A stretch of 64,000 nucleotides of DNA from Flavobacteriaceae bacterium (GTDB lineage: Bacteria; Bacteroidota; Bacteroidia; Flavobacteriales; Flavobacteriaceae), in the NCBI GenBank assembly GCA_021151665.1, contig JAGKWW010000008.1, forward strand, positions 1-64,000, given 5' to 3'. The translations under genes and the position numbers were made by a program. Under the pieces are notes generated by a model that was given only the letters and a program-made list of their open reading frames with translations, made no database searches and was not told the origin of the DNA. Positions 15,367 through 23,181 of the stretch are shown here, one piece after another; positions within the stretch are counted from its first letter, which is position 1; each line of letters starts with the position of its first letter.

Positions 15367-18174
15367 ATGAAATTCAGGATCTTATTTATTCTATTGTTTA
15401 CCTGCGCTTTAGGCTTTGCACAAAACAGCGCTACCATAAATGGTACGGTGACCGACAGGGATATGGGAGGCGAAACCCTTCCGTTTGCTGCTGTTAAGGT
15501 AAAAGGCACTACGATAAATGCAACTACAGACGAAAGCGGCAAGTATACGCTCACGGTGCCTGCAGGAACACATACACTTATTTTCAGCTTTCTCGGATAT
15601 CTTGACGAAGTGGTTACCGTATCTGTAGCGGCCGGCGAAACAAAAACTATAGACAAGGAACTACACTCTGAAAGCGTACAGCTGCAGGACGTGGTGATAG
15701 AAAAAACGGTAACCCGCGAAAAAGAATCGGTTCTGCTCCTTGAGCAGAAAAAGGCGGTAGAGATAAAGCAGAGTATTGGTGCGCAGGAACTTTCGCGCAA
15801 AGGTATCGGCGACGTAGAAGAAGGGCTTACTAAAATAACCGGTATTACCAAGGTTGGGTCGCGCGGGCTTTTTGTGCGCGGGCTGGAAGACCGCTATAAC
15901 AACCTTTTGATTAATGACCTTGCGGTACCCTCTAACAACCCATTCCAGAAGATTGTTCCGCTGGACCTATTCCCAACCGATATTGTGAGCGTGCTTGAAG
16001 TTTTTAAGACGTTTAACGTAAATAACTATGGTGACTTCGCCGGCGGTACTTTTAACATTGTTACGTCTAAGGGCACAAAGGCTATCACGAAACTCAGCAT
16101 TGGCGTAGGCTACACAACCAATAACAACCTTTCTGATTTTAAAATATCGGATGATGCTGCATCTACGAAGGGCTTTTTAGGGCTTACAGGAAAAGACAGG
16201 GAGATGCCGGGCATTTTTGGCGCAACCCCGGCCAACAGGACACTAACAGCAGGTGAAGCGCAGCAATCATTCAAAAGCGGCTTTAATGTAAACTCGAGCA
16301 AAAGCCCGCTTAATACCAGCATCGGCGTATTACATTCGGAGCGCTTCGATTTTAAAAACAATGACAGGATTACGTACCTGCTTTCATTGAATTCTGAAAA
16401 CAGCTATACGGTACGTAATGAAACTGACAATACTTTTATTGGATCTAATTCCGGCGGCAGCAGCGAAATTATATTCTACAATAAGTTTAATACCAATACT
16501 TATAGATATAAAACAAATTCCTCGGCCCTTGTAGGAACTAATTACAAAAACCAACGCCTCGACCTTTCACTTACGGCATTCTACCTTAGAAATACAGAAA
16601 ATTCTATTCGGGACCAATTTGGTATTCTTGAAACTACTGCTATAAATCCGAATGTTCTTATCCGCACCAATCAACTCGACCAATCGGATTACTTTACAGG
16701 GCAACTGGGCGCCAAGTATTTTATTACTGAGGACCAGAACCAGTTTGTACGCGCCGGCGTGTCGTATTCAAAAACATCTTATCAGCAGCCAGACAGGAAA
16801 TTTTTCCTCGGCACCAAAGAGGGTGACAATATTATTATGAATCCTGGGGGAAACAATTTACTGCGCCAGTATTTTGACATCAATGGGGATAAATACTTTT
16901 CGGCTATGGCAGAATACGCTATCAAATTTGGAAATGCCGAGCAGAAACCGCATCAGCTGACAATAGGTTATAACGGAAACATGAACGATGTAAAAACCTC
17001 ATATCGGTTTGTTTCTACCAGCAGCGGCCCTGTATTTACCGCACCTATTGACGGAATTGATACAGAAATTGCAGCCGCACTCGCCAATGGTAACTTTAAT
17101 TTCCGGGAAAGCTCAAATGCGCAGTACAAATCTACATTGAAAGAAAACGTGAATGCAGGCTATGCAAGCGTGCTACTCCATTTTGGCGATGAATGGGAAA
17201 TAAATGGTGGCATTCGTGCTGAAAAAGTAAACCGGGAAACCAAATTCCGGGAAAATGGATCATTTGACGATCCTTTTGAGAAAATCACCTTCAACAAGAC
17301 ATACCTATTACCATCAGCCGGCCTGAAGTATGCTTTAAATGAAAAATCCAACCTGCGTTTTGCTGCCAGCCAAACTTATACACGCCCCATCCTGATGGAG
17401 ATGTTGCCTATTACTTATGTAAATGCTGATGGTACATCGCAAAGCGGTAACCAAAGCCTGGTAAATAGCGATAATTTTAACGCAGATATTAAATATGAAA
17501 TGTTCCCGAGCAGTACAGAAATGTTCTCGGTAGGGGTATTCGGCAAAAAAATAAATAACGCGATAGAAAGAACCTTCCAAAGTGGTGCGAGCGGTTTTGT
17601 AACAACATTCCTTAATACCGGCAATGCTAATCTTTATGGTCTTGAGATGGATTTCATTATGAGCCTGGGCCGGGTTAGCGAAAGCCTTTCGAAAGTATCG
17701 TGGGGCTTTAACACGTCATTGATGAATACAAATGTAAAGACAAATGCTATGATCGTAAACAGTAACGGCACCTTGTCAGAGTCTGTAGAAACCCATCCTG
17801 ACCGTCAATTACAGGGAGCTTCGAAATGGCTGATCAATTCTGACCTGAAATACGAATTTGGCTTCTCTGAAAGCTGGACCAACACCATATCACTCGTTTA
17901 TTCGGTTTTTGGTAAAAGGATTTACAGTGTGGGCACACGGCCGCTGGATCATATTTACGAGCTACCAGTACACCGTGTGGATCTTGTGTGGGGAAGTAAG
18001 ATTTCAGAACATTTCGACTTTAAGCTTTCTGCACACAACCTTCTGAATCCTAAAGTGCGTTTTGAGCTTGGTGATGACAATGCCGCTTCCCTGGCACAGT
18101 CTGTAGACACACGGACACTCTCGGATTATAAAAAAGGAGTTGGCTTTTCGCTTGGCTTAAATTATACCTTCTAA
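15367..18174 (+). CDS. TonB-dependent outer-membrane receptor with carboxypeptidase-like N-terminal domain
   Basis: A 935-residue protein. Start at 15367 gives a clean signal peptide (MKFRILFILLF, cut after GFAQ). Residues 24-105 form a CarboxypepD_reg-like/CNA-B domain (TVPAGTHTLIFSFLGY), followed by a plug domain (RGLEDRYNNLLIND, GGTFNIVT) and a 22-strand barrel ending in the aromatic SLGLNYTF. It imports a bound substrate through the outer membrane using TonB energy. No SusD partner follows; the next gene is a beta-helix-like lipoprotein with the same operator type, so the two may work together. Divergent from the PhoB-like regulator. Substrate unknown. Confidence 0.92.
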   Translation: MKFRILFILLFTCALGFAQNSATINGTVTDRDMGGETLPFAAVKVKGTTINATTDESGKYTLTVPAGTHTLIFSFLGYLDEVVTVSVAAGETKTIDKELHSESVQLQDVVIEKTVTREKESVLLLEQKKAVEIKQSIGAQELSRKGIGDVEEGLTKITGITKVGSRGLFVRGLEDRYNNLLINDLAVPSNNPFQKIVPLDLFPTDIVSVLEVFKTFNVNNYGDFAGGTFNIVTSKGTKAITKLSIGVGYTTNNNLSDFKISDDAASTKGFLGLTGKDREMPGIFGATPANRTLTAGEAQQSFKSGFNVNSSKSPLNTSIGVLHSERFDFKNNDRITYLLSLNSENSYTVRNETDNTFIGSNSGGSSEIIFYNKFNTNTYRYKTNSSALVGTNYKNQRLDLSLTAFYLRNTENSIRDQFGILETTAINPNVLIRTNQLDQSDYFTGQLGAKYFITEDQNQFVRAGVSYSKTSYQQPDRKFFLGTKEGDNIIMNPGGNNLLRQYFDINGDKYFSAMAEYAIKFGNAEQKPHQLTIGYNGNMNDVKTSYRFVSTSSGPVFTAPIDGIDTEIAAALANGNFNFRESSNAQYKSTLKENVNAGYASVLLHFGDEWEINGGIRAEKVNRETKFRENGSFDDPFEKITFNKTYLLPSAGLKYALNEKSNLRFAASQTYTRPILMEMLPITYVNADGTSQSGNQSLVNSDNFNADIKYEMFPSSTEMFSVGVFGKKINNAIERTFQSGASGFVTTFLNTGNANLYGLEMDFIMSLGRVSESLSKVSWGFNTSLMNTNVKTNAMIVNSNGTLSESVETHPDRQLQGASKWLINSDLKYEFGFSESWTNTISLVYSVFGKRIYSVGTRPLDHIYELPVHRVDLVWGSKISEHFDFKLSAHNLLNPKVRFELGDDNAASLAQSVDTRTLSDYKKGVGFSLGLNYTF

Positions 18175-18194
18175 CAAATCCTCAAAACCTTTTT

Positions 18195-18220
18195 AGCCGC
18201 ACAAATGTGCGGCTTTTTTT
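18195..18220 (+). terminator. terminator of the TonB receptor gene
   Basis: 8-bp stem (18195-18202 with 18207-18214), 4-base loop and a T run. Because it separates the receptor from the lipoprotein gene, the latter needs its own promoter. Confidence 0.88.
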
Positions 18221-18232
18221 ATGGGTACCCGT

Positions 18233-18291
18233 TAACCTTTAGCTAACCTTATCATCAATATTGGTTAACCATCATATAACAATGCTCTAAC
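18233..18291 (+). promoter_or_regulatory. 11-bp-lattice TAAC operator array of the lipoprotein gene
   Basis: Five TAAC tetramers start at 18233, 18244, 18266, 18277 and 18288; only the lattice position 18255 is degenerate (TCAA). The last starts 25 bp before the -7 box at 18313. Such 11-bp tandem direct repeats are the geometry of OmpR/PhoB-family binding sites, and the divergent regulator gene lies 3 kb upstream. Confidence 0.7.
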
Positions 18292-18312
18292 ACACTTGCC
18301 GCACTGCCTTAC

Positions 18313-18320
18313 TACTTTTG
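18313..18320 (+). promoter_or_regulatory. -7 element of the lipoprotein gene
   Basis: TACTTTTG, a full match to TAnnTTTG, 37 bases before the start codon at 18357. Confidence 0.6.
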
Positions 18321-18356
18321 AAACATCAAAAATTAAACCTCAATAAACAACAGATC

Positions 18357-19538
18357 ATGAAAAAGTTCATTTTTGGATTAGCAGTTCTAAGCGCAGTGTT
18401 TACAGGATGCAGCGACGATGACGAGAATACCACGGTACAGCCTGCAACAGGCCAGATTACCGGCGAGTATGCTGCAGATACGCATTTTGCTTACGGAAAC
18501 TACACACTGAAAGGAATTGTAAAAATCAAGTCGGGTGCTACCCTTACTTTTGATGCAGGCTCTACGATTACCTGCGATAAGACTACAGGAGACAATGCCC
18601 TTGTAGTACTTAACGGAGGTAAGCTTGTAATTAATGGTACATCGGATGCTCCTGTAGTGTTTACAGAAGTTTCACGTGTACCGGGCTCATGGGGCGGTAT
18701 CATTATGTACGGTGATGCTCCAATCAAAGCTGCGGGTGGAAACACAACGGCCACATCTGAAGACGGAAACAACCAGTCTTACGGCGGATCGAATGCAGCT
18801 CATAACGGTGGTGCACTTCACTATGTTCGCGTAGAGTATGCAGGCGCAAAACTTGCTGATGGTACTAAAGAAAATAACGCCTTTACATTCTATTCAGTAG
18901 GTTCAGGTACAGTTCTTGACCATCTTGTAGCCTACAAAGGAGCAGATGACGGATATGAGTTTTTCGGTGGTACAGTAAGCGCTACCAACCTTATCTCTTA
19001 CGGAAACTATGATGATGCTTTTGACTGGCAGGATGGTTGGCAAGGCCAGAACAACTCTAACTGGTATGCTTACCAGACAGGGAAAGGAAACTTTGGTATG
19101 GAGATAGAAGCTTCAAATAATAACAATGCTTACTACCCTAAAATCACCAACATTACCTTGAAAAGGGCAGCAGGAACTACACCTGAAGTTGCAGGTGCTA
19201 TCGAAATCGATGCTATCCAGTTCAAAAAAGAAGGTAACGGAGATTTCAGCAACATCTGGATCGACGGTTACGGCACTTACACAGAAGGTACTAACACATA
19301 TCAGGGTGCAGCTCTTAAAATACAGGATACCCCAACAAATACCGATCAGGTAACGGGCGGAAAGATTAAACTTACCAACGTGAAGATCACCAACACTTCA
19401 GTACAGATAGCCGGTGGCGACGCAAGTATTATTCCTGCATTCCCTACAGGCAACTGGATGGTAAACACTACAGCAACCGGAGCCTCTATCGATGGCGGTA
19501 GCTGGACATCAGTAAACGGCACTTCTTTGATGCAGTAA
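18357..19538 (+). CDS. surface lipoprotein with beta-helix-like repeats
   Basis: A 393-residue lipoprotein. The start at 18357 gives a lipoprotein signal with lipobox FTGC (Cys18) followed by acidic SDDDEN, the flavobacterial pattern for export to the outer-membrane surface. The body is rich in Gly, Asn and short beta turns (GSGTVLDHLVAYKGADD, AFDWQDGW) and looks like a right-handed beta-helix. Similar proteins have sometimes been misannotated as multidrug transporters. It follows a TonB receptor and shares its operator type; a role in capturing or processing that receptor's substrate is inferred. Confidence 0.75.
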   Translation: MKKFIFGLAVLSAVFTGCSDDDENTTVQPATGQITGEYAADTHFAYGNYTLKGIVKIKSGATLTFDAGSTITCDKTTGDNALVVLNGGKLVINGTSDAPVVFTEVSRVPGSWGGIIMYGDAPIKAAGGNTTATSEDGNNQSYGGSNAAHNGGALHYVRVEYAGAKLADGTKENNAFTFYSVGSGTVLDHLVAYKGADDGYEFFGGTVSATNLISYGNYDDAFDWQDGWQGQNNSNWYAYQTGKGNFGMEIEASNNNNAYYPKITNITLKRAAGTTPEVAGAIEIDAIQFKKEGNGDFSNIWIDGYGTYTEGTNTYQGAALKIQDTPTNTDQVTGGKIKLTNVKITNTSVQIAGGDASIIPAFPTGNWMVNTTATGASIDGGSWTSVNGTSLMQ

Positions 19539-19552
19539 TTTAAATAAGATTG

Positions 19553-19587
19553 AAAAAGCACCCTTCCTTACCGGTTGGGTGCTTTTT
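19553..19587 (+). terminator. terminator of the lipoprotein gene
   Basis: 11-bp stem (19553-19563 with 19577-19587) with a 13-base loop, ending in five T. Confidence 0.8.
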
Positions 19588-19729
19588 GTTATAATTCAGT
19601 TTTAGCCAAAAAGCTATTTAAAATAAATCCGAACCGTTAAATTACAGCTTTTTATTTAAAACATTTTGACACGTTTTTTGGTACGGTATTTGAAATTTAT
19701 TTTATACATTTACCAAATCAATAGTATCG

Positions 19730-20068
19730 ATGAAGAAAAAATACTTTTACCAAATTTTGTTTCTTTTCCTATTCTGCACTTTCGGGGCTTTTGCCCAGGA
19801 GAGCAAAGGGATACCTGCACAAAGGGGACAGGAAACAATTGAGGGGCTTAATATATACCCTAATCCGGTGAGTACCGGCAGGATATTTATTACCTCTAAG
19901 TCTTCATTGAACAAAGACATTGAGATATACGATGTACTGGGCAAGAAGATACTGCAGGCGTCGGTATCGGCAAAAGAGCTCAATATTTCTACCCTTACTC
20001 CGGGCGTGTATATTATTAAAATAAAAGAAGGCGACGCCACTGCCACGCGCAAACTAATCGTTAAATAG
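19730..20068 (+). CDS. minimal secreted protein made of a lone T9SS type A sorting domain
   Basis: A 112-residue protein: signal peptide (MKKKYF, hydrophobic core, cut after AFAQ), a linker of about 17 residues (ESKGIPAQRGQETIEG), then a complete type A sorting domain from LNIYPNPVS to the basic end RKLIVK. There is no cargo domain between them. The sorting domain closely resembles those at the ends of the proteins at 20288 and 26685. It could be a decoy or regulator of T9SS, a small surface protein, or the remnant of a larger cargo protein, but the frame is intact and has its own terminator. Confidence 0.75.
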   Translation: MKKKYFYQILFLFLFCTFGAFAQESKGIPAQRGQETIEGLNIYPNPVSTGRIFITSKSSLNKDIEIYDVLGKKILQASVSAKELNISTLTPGVYIIKIKEGDATATRKLIVK

Positions 20069-20111
20069 CCCGCATTGTTAATCAGTGCTTAAAACTGTCA
20101 TAAAGTATTGT

Positions 20112-20137
20112 AAAGCCCGTTTTTTGCGGGCTTTATT
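20112..20137 (+). terminator. terminator after the lone sorting-domain gene
   Basis: 8-bp stem (20112-20119 with 20127-20134) around a T-rich loop, followed by TATTATT. Confidence 0.75.
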
Positions 20138-20287
20138 ATTTATAACTTTATCCTGTTGTTTGATTTCAGCTCTAAAAACCTATCTACCAAGTCATTGACC
20201 ACGCATATTTTTGGAAATAATTTCATACAACATTATGTATAAATAGGAATGATTGATTAATTTTACACCTAAATTTAATAGACAGAC

Positions 20288-22036
20288 ATGAAAAAACTTT
20301 ACATTCTTTCTTTACTGTTCCTCAGCTCTGTAGCAGCGATGGCGCAGACAATCTACTCGGAGAACTTTGGTACCACGGCACCATCTTCGAGCCCTTATCC
20401 GACGGTTACCGACTATACCGGATACCAGATGCCGGAGGGCAACTACACCGGGACTGCCGACGTAAGGAGCACCGGCGGGCCTAGCGGAACAAACACTTAT
20501 GATGGCGCTTCGGGCGGATCAAATGTATTTTTTACCGGAACTGCAGGCAGGGTCATGCTTATCGAGAACATCAATACTTCTGCTTATCCTGCATCAGACC
20601 TTATCCTGAGCTTCGGCCAGAATCAGGGTGCTGCCTCTACAACACCATCTACAAACCTACTGGTAGAAGTAAGTACAGACGGTACAACCTTTACCCCTCT
20701 TACTTATGCAAGGACAGGCACAACAGCCTGGCAGCTGATCAACATTGGCGGTGGAGTGATTCCATCTGCAACAAACCTTCGCATCCGTTTTACACAAAAT
20801 AGTACTATCCAGTACAGGATAGATGATGTTAAAGTGCGCGCTGTTTCAGCTTCATGTACGCTACAGCTTGCTGCAGTTACATCTGCCTGTAATGCTACAA
20901 CCCTTTCTGACGATATGGTTACCATCACCATCCCTTACTCTGGCGGTGGAAATGCTACATATACAGTAACTGCTACTACCCCTAACGGTACGGTACAGGT
21001 ATTTGGAAACCCTTCAACAACTGCATCTGGAGAACTTACTATGACTGTTGTCGAAAGTACTCCTGTAACACTAACGATAACGGGAGGCACATGCAACACA
21101 TCGCTTGATATCGTTGCTGCAGCGTGCAAGCCTATCAACACACTGCCGTACAGCGAAAGCTTTAATTATGCAGTGGGTGCATCACTTCCGGCTCAGCAAA
21201 AATGGACCGTTGCCAACACCGGCGACAACGTAACAATCAGCGCCGGTAACCTTAACTATACAGGTGTTACTTCAATGGGACAATCTGCAACGTTCTCTGG
21301 TACTGGTGCAGAAGCATGGTCGCCATTCACGCCGACTACCACAGGCACAGTTTATGCTTCTTTCCTTATGAGCGTGACGGACATGAGTAACGTAACTACC
21401 GATGGCGCTGAGACCGTGTTCTTCGCCCTTACAGGAAATGATTTTGCAAACTATCGTGCAAGGATATTCATTAAGAAAGCCGGTGAACAATATTTACTTG
21501 GCCTTGCCAGTGGTTCAACAACTACAAACTACACTAGCACAGCATTCAATGTTGGCGACGTTGTGATGGTACTTATCAAGGCCGAATTTGCAACAAACAC
21601 CATAAGCGCATGGATAAATCCTCCTCTTGCCACGTTTGATCCTGCTACTACTGCGCCGCTGCTTACTGAAACCCTTACCGGAACACTTTCTGGTGTGGGC
21701 GGCGTTATACTTAGGCAGGATGGTGCAACTAACACGCCAACAATTGTTGTAGATGAGCTTAGGGTATCTACAGATTTTGCAACACTTTCTACAGAGAAAA
21801 ACAATGAAATTGCAGGCCTTAGGATCTATCCAAACCCTGTAACAGGAAACGTGCTTCACATTGCTACAGCAAACAACGGAGAGAAAGCCGTTGCCATCTA
21901 CGACGTTCTTGGTAAGCAGGTAGTTAGTACTGTAACTACAGATGCAGTGAATGTTGCCGGCCTAAACAGTGGTGTTTATATCGTAAAGATCACTGAAGCA
22001 GGCGCTACAGCTACTAAAAAGCTTGTGATAAAATAA
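20288..22036 (+). CDS. large secreted T9SS protein with jelly-roll-like domains
   Basis: A 582-residue secreted protein with a signal peptide (MKKLYILSLL, cut after AMAQ). Residues of about 22-185 begin IYSENFG and look like a carbohydrate-binding jelly-roll/choice-of-anchor module; a Thr-rich beta segment follows (about 190-280), then a second module beginning LPYSESFN, typical of choice-of-anchor J or concanavalin-like domains. The C-terminus is a type A sorting domain (LRIYPNPVTGN to KKLVIK). No catalytic motif was seen. An adhesin or polysaccharide-binding surface protein is likely. Confidence 0.8.
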   Translation: MKKLYILSLLFLSSVAAMAQTIYSENFGTTAPSSSPYPTVTDYTGYQMPEGNYTGTADVRSTGGPSGTNTYDGASGGSNVFFTGTAGRVMLIENINTSAYPASDLILSFGQNQGAASTTPSTNLLVEVSTDGTTFTPLTYARTGTTAWQLINIGGGVIPSATNLRIRFTQNSTIQYRIDDVKVRAVSASCTLQLAAVTSACNATTLSDDMVTITIPYSGGGNATYTVTATTPNGTVQVFGNPSTTASGELTMTVVESTPVTLTITGGTCNTSLDIVAAACKPINTLPYSESFNYAVGASLPAQQKWTVANTGDNVTISAGNLNYTGVTSMGQSATFSGTGAEAWSPFTPTTTGTVYASFLMSVTDMSNVTTDGAETVFFALTGNDFANYRARIFIKKAGEQYLLGLASGSTTTNYTSTAFNVGDVVMVLIKAEFATNTISAWINPPLATFDPATTAPLLTETLTGTLSGVGGVILRQDGATNTPTIVVDELRVSTDFATLSTEKNNEIAGLRIYPNPVTGNVLHIATANNGEKAVAIYDVLGKQVVSTVTTDAVNVAGLNSGVYIVKITEAGATATKKLVIK

Positions 22037-22060
22037 TCTGATCTCTTTCAGATACAGAAG

Positions 22061-22085
22061 AGCACCGCAATTGCGGTGCTTTTTT
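22061..22085 (+). terminator. terminator after the 582-residue T9SS protein
   Basis: A perfect 20-base palindrome (AGCACCGCAA with TTGCGGTGCT) followed by T5. The terminator at 26561 has nearly the same stem. Confidence 0.85.
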
Positions 22086-22154
22086 CGTTTCTTAAATTTA
22101 ATGTAATATTTACAAATATTTTCTTAAATTTATAGAAATCAAAACCAACTCATT

Positions 22155-23159
22155 ATGAAAAATTTCCACTTAGCAACCAGCTTTACATTGCTGGCATCTT
22201 TCGGAATCCATGCACAAAATGTAGCCTCAACATCCACACTAACCAGTGGTGGGATGCAAGCAGGCGCAAACGGATCTAACAGCACTTATTATGGATACCG
22301 CGCAGGCGCGGCATCTACAGCTGCAAGCGGTTACAATGTATTTTTGGGGGGTAATGCTGGGGCTAACAATACTAATGGTTCTTCCAACACCTTTATTGGA
22401 TTTTGGGCAGGAAGGTCAAATACTTCCGGAAGTGCCAATATTGCTATTGGTAGTGAAGCAGGGCAGGGTAATTTAACTGGTAGCGAAAATGTATTTATAG
22501 GAAATCAACCTGGTGGTAACTGTAATCAAAATACAGTTATCGGAACGGCTGCTGGGCAAAATGGAGGACTGGGAAACAATAATACTTACATCGGATATAA
22601 GGCAGGGGGTGAAACAGCTGGTTCAGATAATGTTATGATTGGTCGTTACGCCGGGTTCAGCACTGGCCCATATAATCATCAGCTTATAATTAGCAACAAG
22701 GAAACACACTATCCGTTGATTTGGGGTGACTTTATGTATAACCAACTACAATTTAATGCTGTAGTCGGCATAGGGGAACAACGGAGATTTCCATCTGAAT
22801 CCGCTACGGTTGATGTCAGTAACTACAAGTTGTTTGTTGAGGGCGGTATCCTGACTGAAGCTGTAAGGGTAAGTTTACTTGACACATGGGGAGACTATGT
22901 CTTTAAGGATGAGTACAAGTTGATGCCTTTAAAAGAAGTGGACTGTTATATCGAAGAAAATGGCCATTTACCCGAAATGCCGTCAGCGGCCGAAATAGAA
23001 AAAGACGGTTTGGAACTTGGCGACATGGCACGTATGCAACAAGTGAAAATAGAAGAACTTACACTGTATGCTATACAGCAACAAAAGCAGCTTGAAAAAC
23101 AGGAAATCGAAATCAAAGAGCTTAAGGAATTGGTTAAGGAACTCATCGAGAAAAAATAA
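22155..23159 (+). CDS. fibre-like secreted protein with Gly-Asn repeats and C-terminal coiled coil
   Basis: A 334-residue protein with a signal peptide (cut after IHAQ). Residues of about 45-185 contain repeated units of the type N-x-F/Y-I-G-x-x-A-G with Gly, Asn and Ser turns, like YadA-type trimeric heads or tail-fibre shafts. The C-terminal part resembles the chaperone-like end of tail-fibre/S74-type proteins (HLPEMPSAAEI) and ends in a Glu/Lys coiled coil (about 290-334). No sorting domain. The next gene, 22 bases on, encodes a giant M43 protease; the pair appears AT-richer than its neighbours, suggesting joint acquisition. Confidence 0.65.
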   Translation: MKNFHLATSFTLLASFGIHAQNVASTSTLTSGGMQAGANGSNSTYYGYRAGAASTAASGYNVFLGGNAGANNTNGSSNTFIGFWAGRSNTSGSANIAIGSEAGQGNLTGSENVFIGNQPGGNCNQNTVIGTAAGQNGGLGNNNTYIGYKAGGETAGSDNVMIGRYAGFSTGPYNHQLIISNKETHYPLIWGDFMYNQLQFNAVVGIGEQRRFPSESATVDVSNYKLFVEGGILTEAVRVSLLDTWGDYVFKDEYKLMPLKEVDCYIEENGHLPEMPSAAEIEKDGLELGDMARMQQVKIEELTLYAIQQQKQLEKQEIEIKELKELVKELIEKK

Positions 23160-23181
23160 GTTCAACGTTAAGAAAAACAAC

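Noticed and set aside
15367..19538. Polysaccharide utilisation locus
   Set aside because: There is a TonB receptor and a lipoprotein, but no SusD-like sequence and no glycoside hydrolase.
22380..22680. CRISPR-like or tandem DNA repeat
   Set aside because: The repetition is at the protein level (Gly, Asn, Ala-Gly units) with divergent bases, inside one open frame.
22155..23159. Prophage tail-fibre gene
   Set aside because: The repeats and coiled coil resemble tail fibres, but the protein has a signal peptide and no other phage gene lies nearby.
23068..23181. N-terminal extension of the giant M43 protease
   Set aside because: The extra residues overlap the previous gene and would hide a good signal peptide at 23182.
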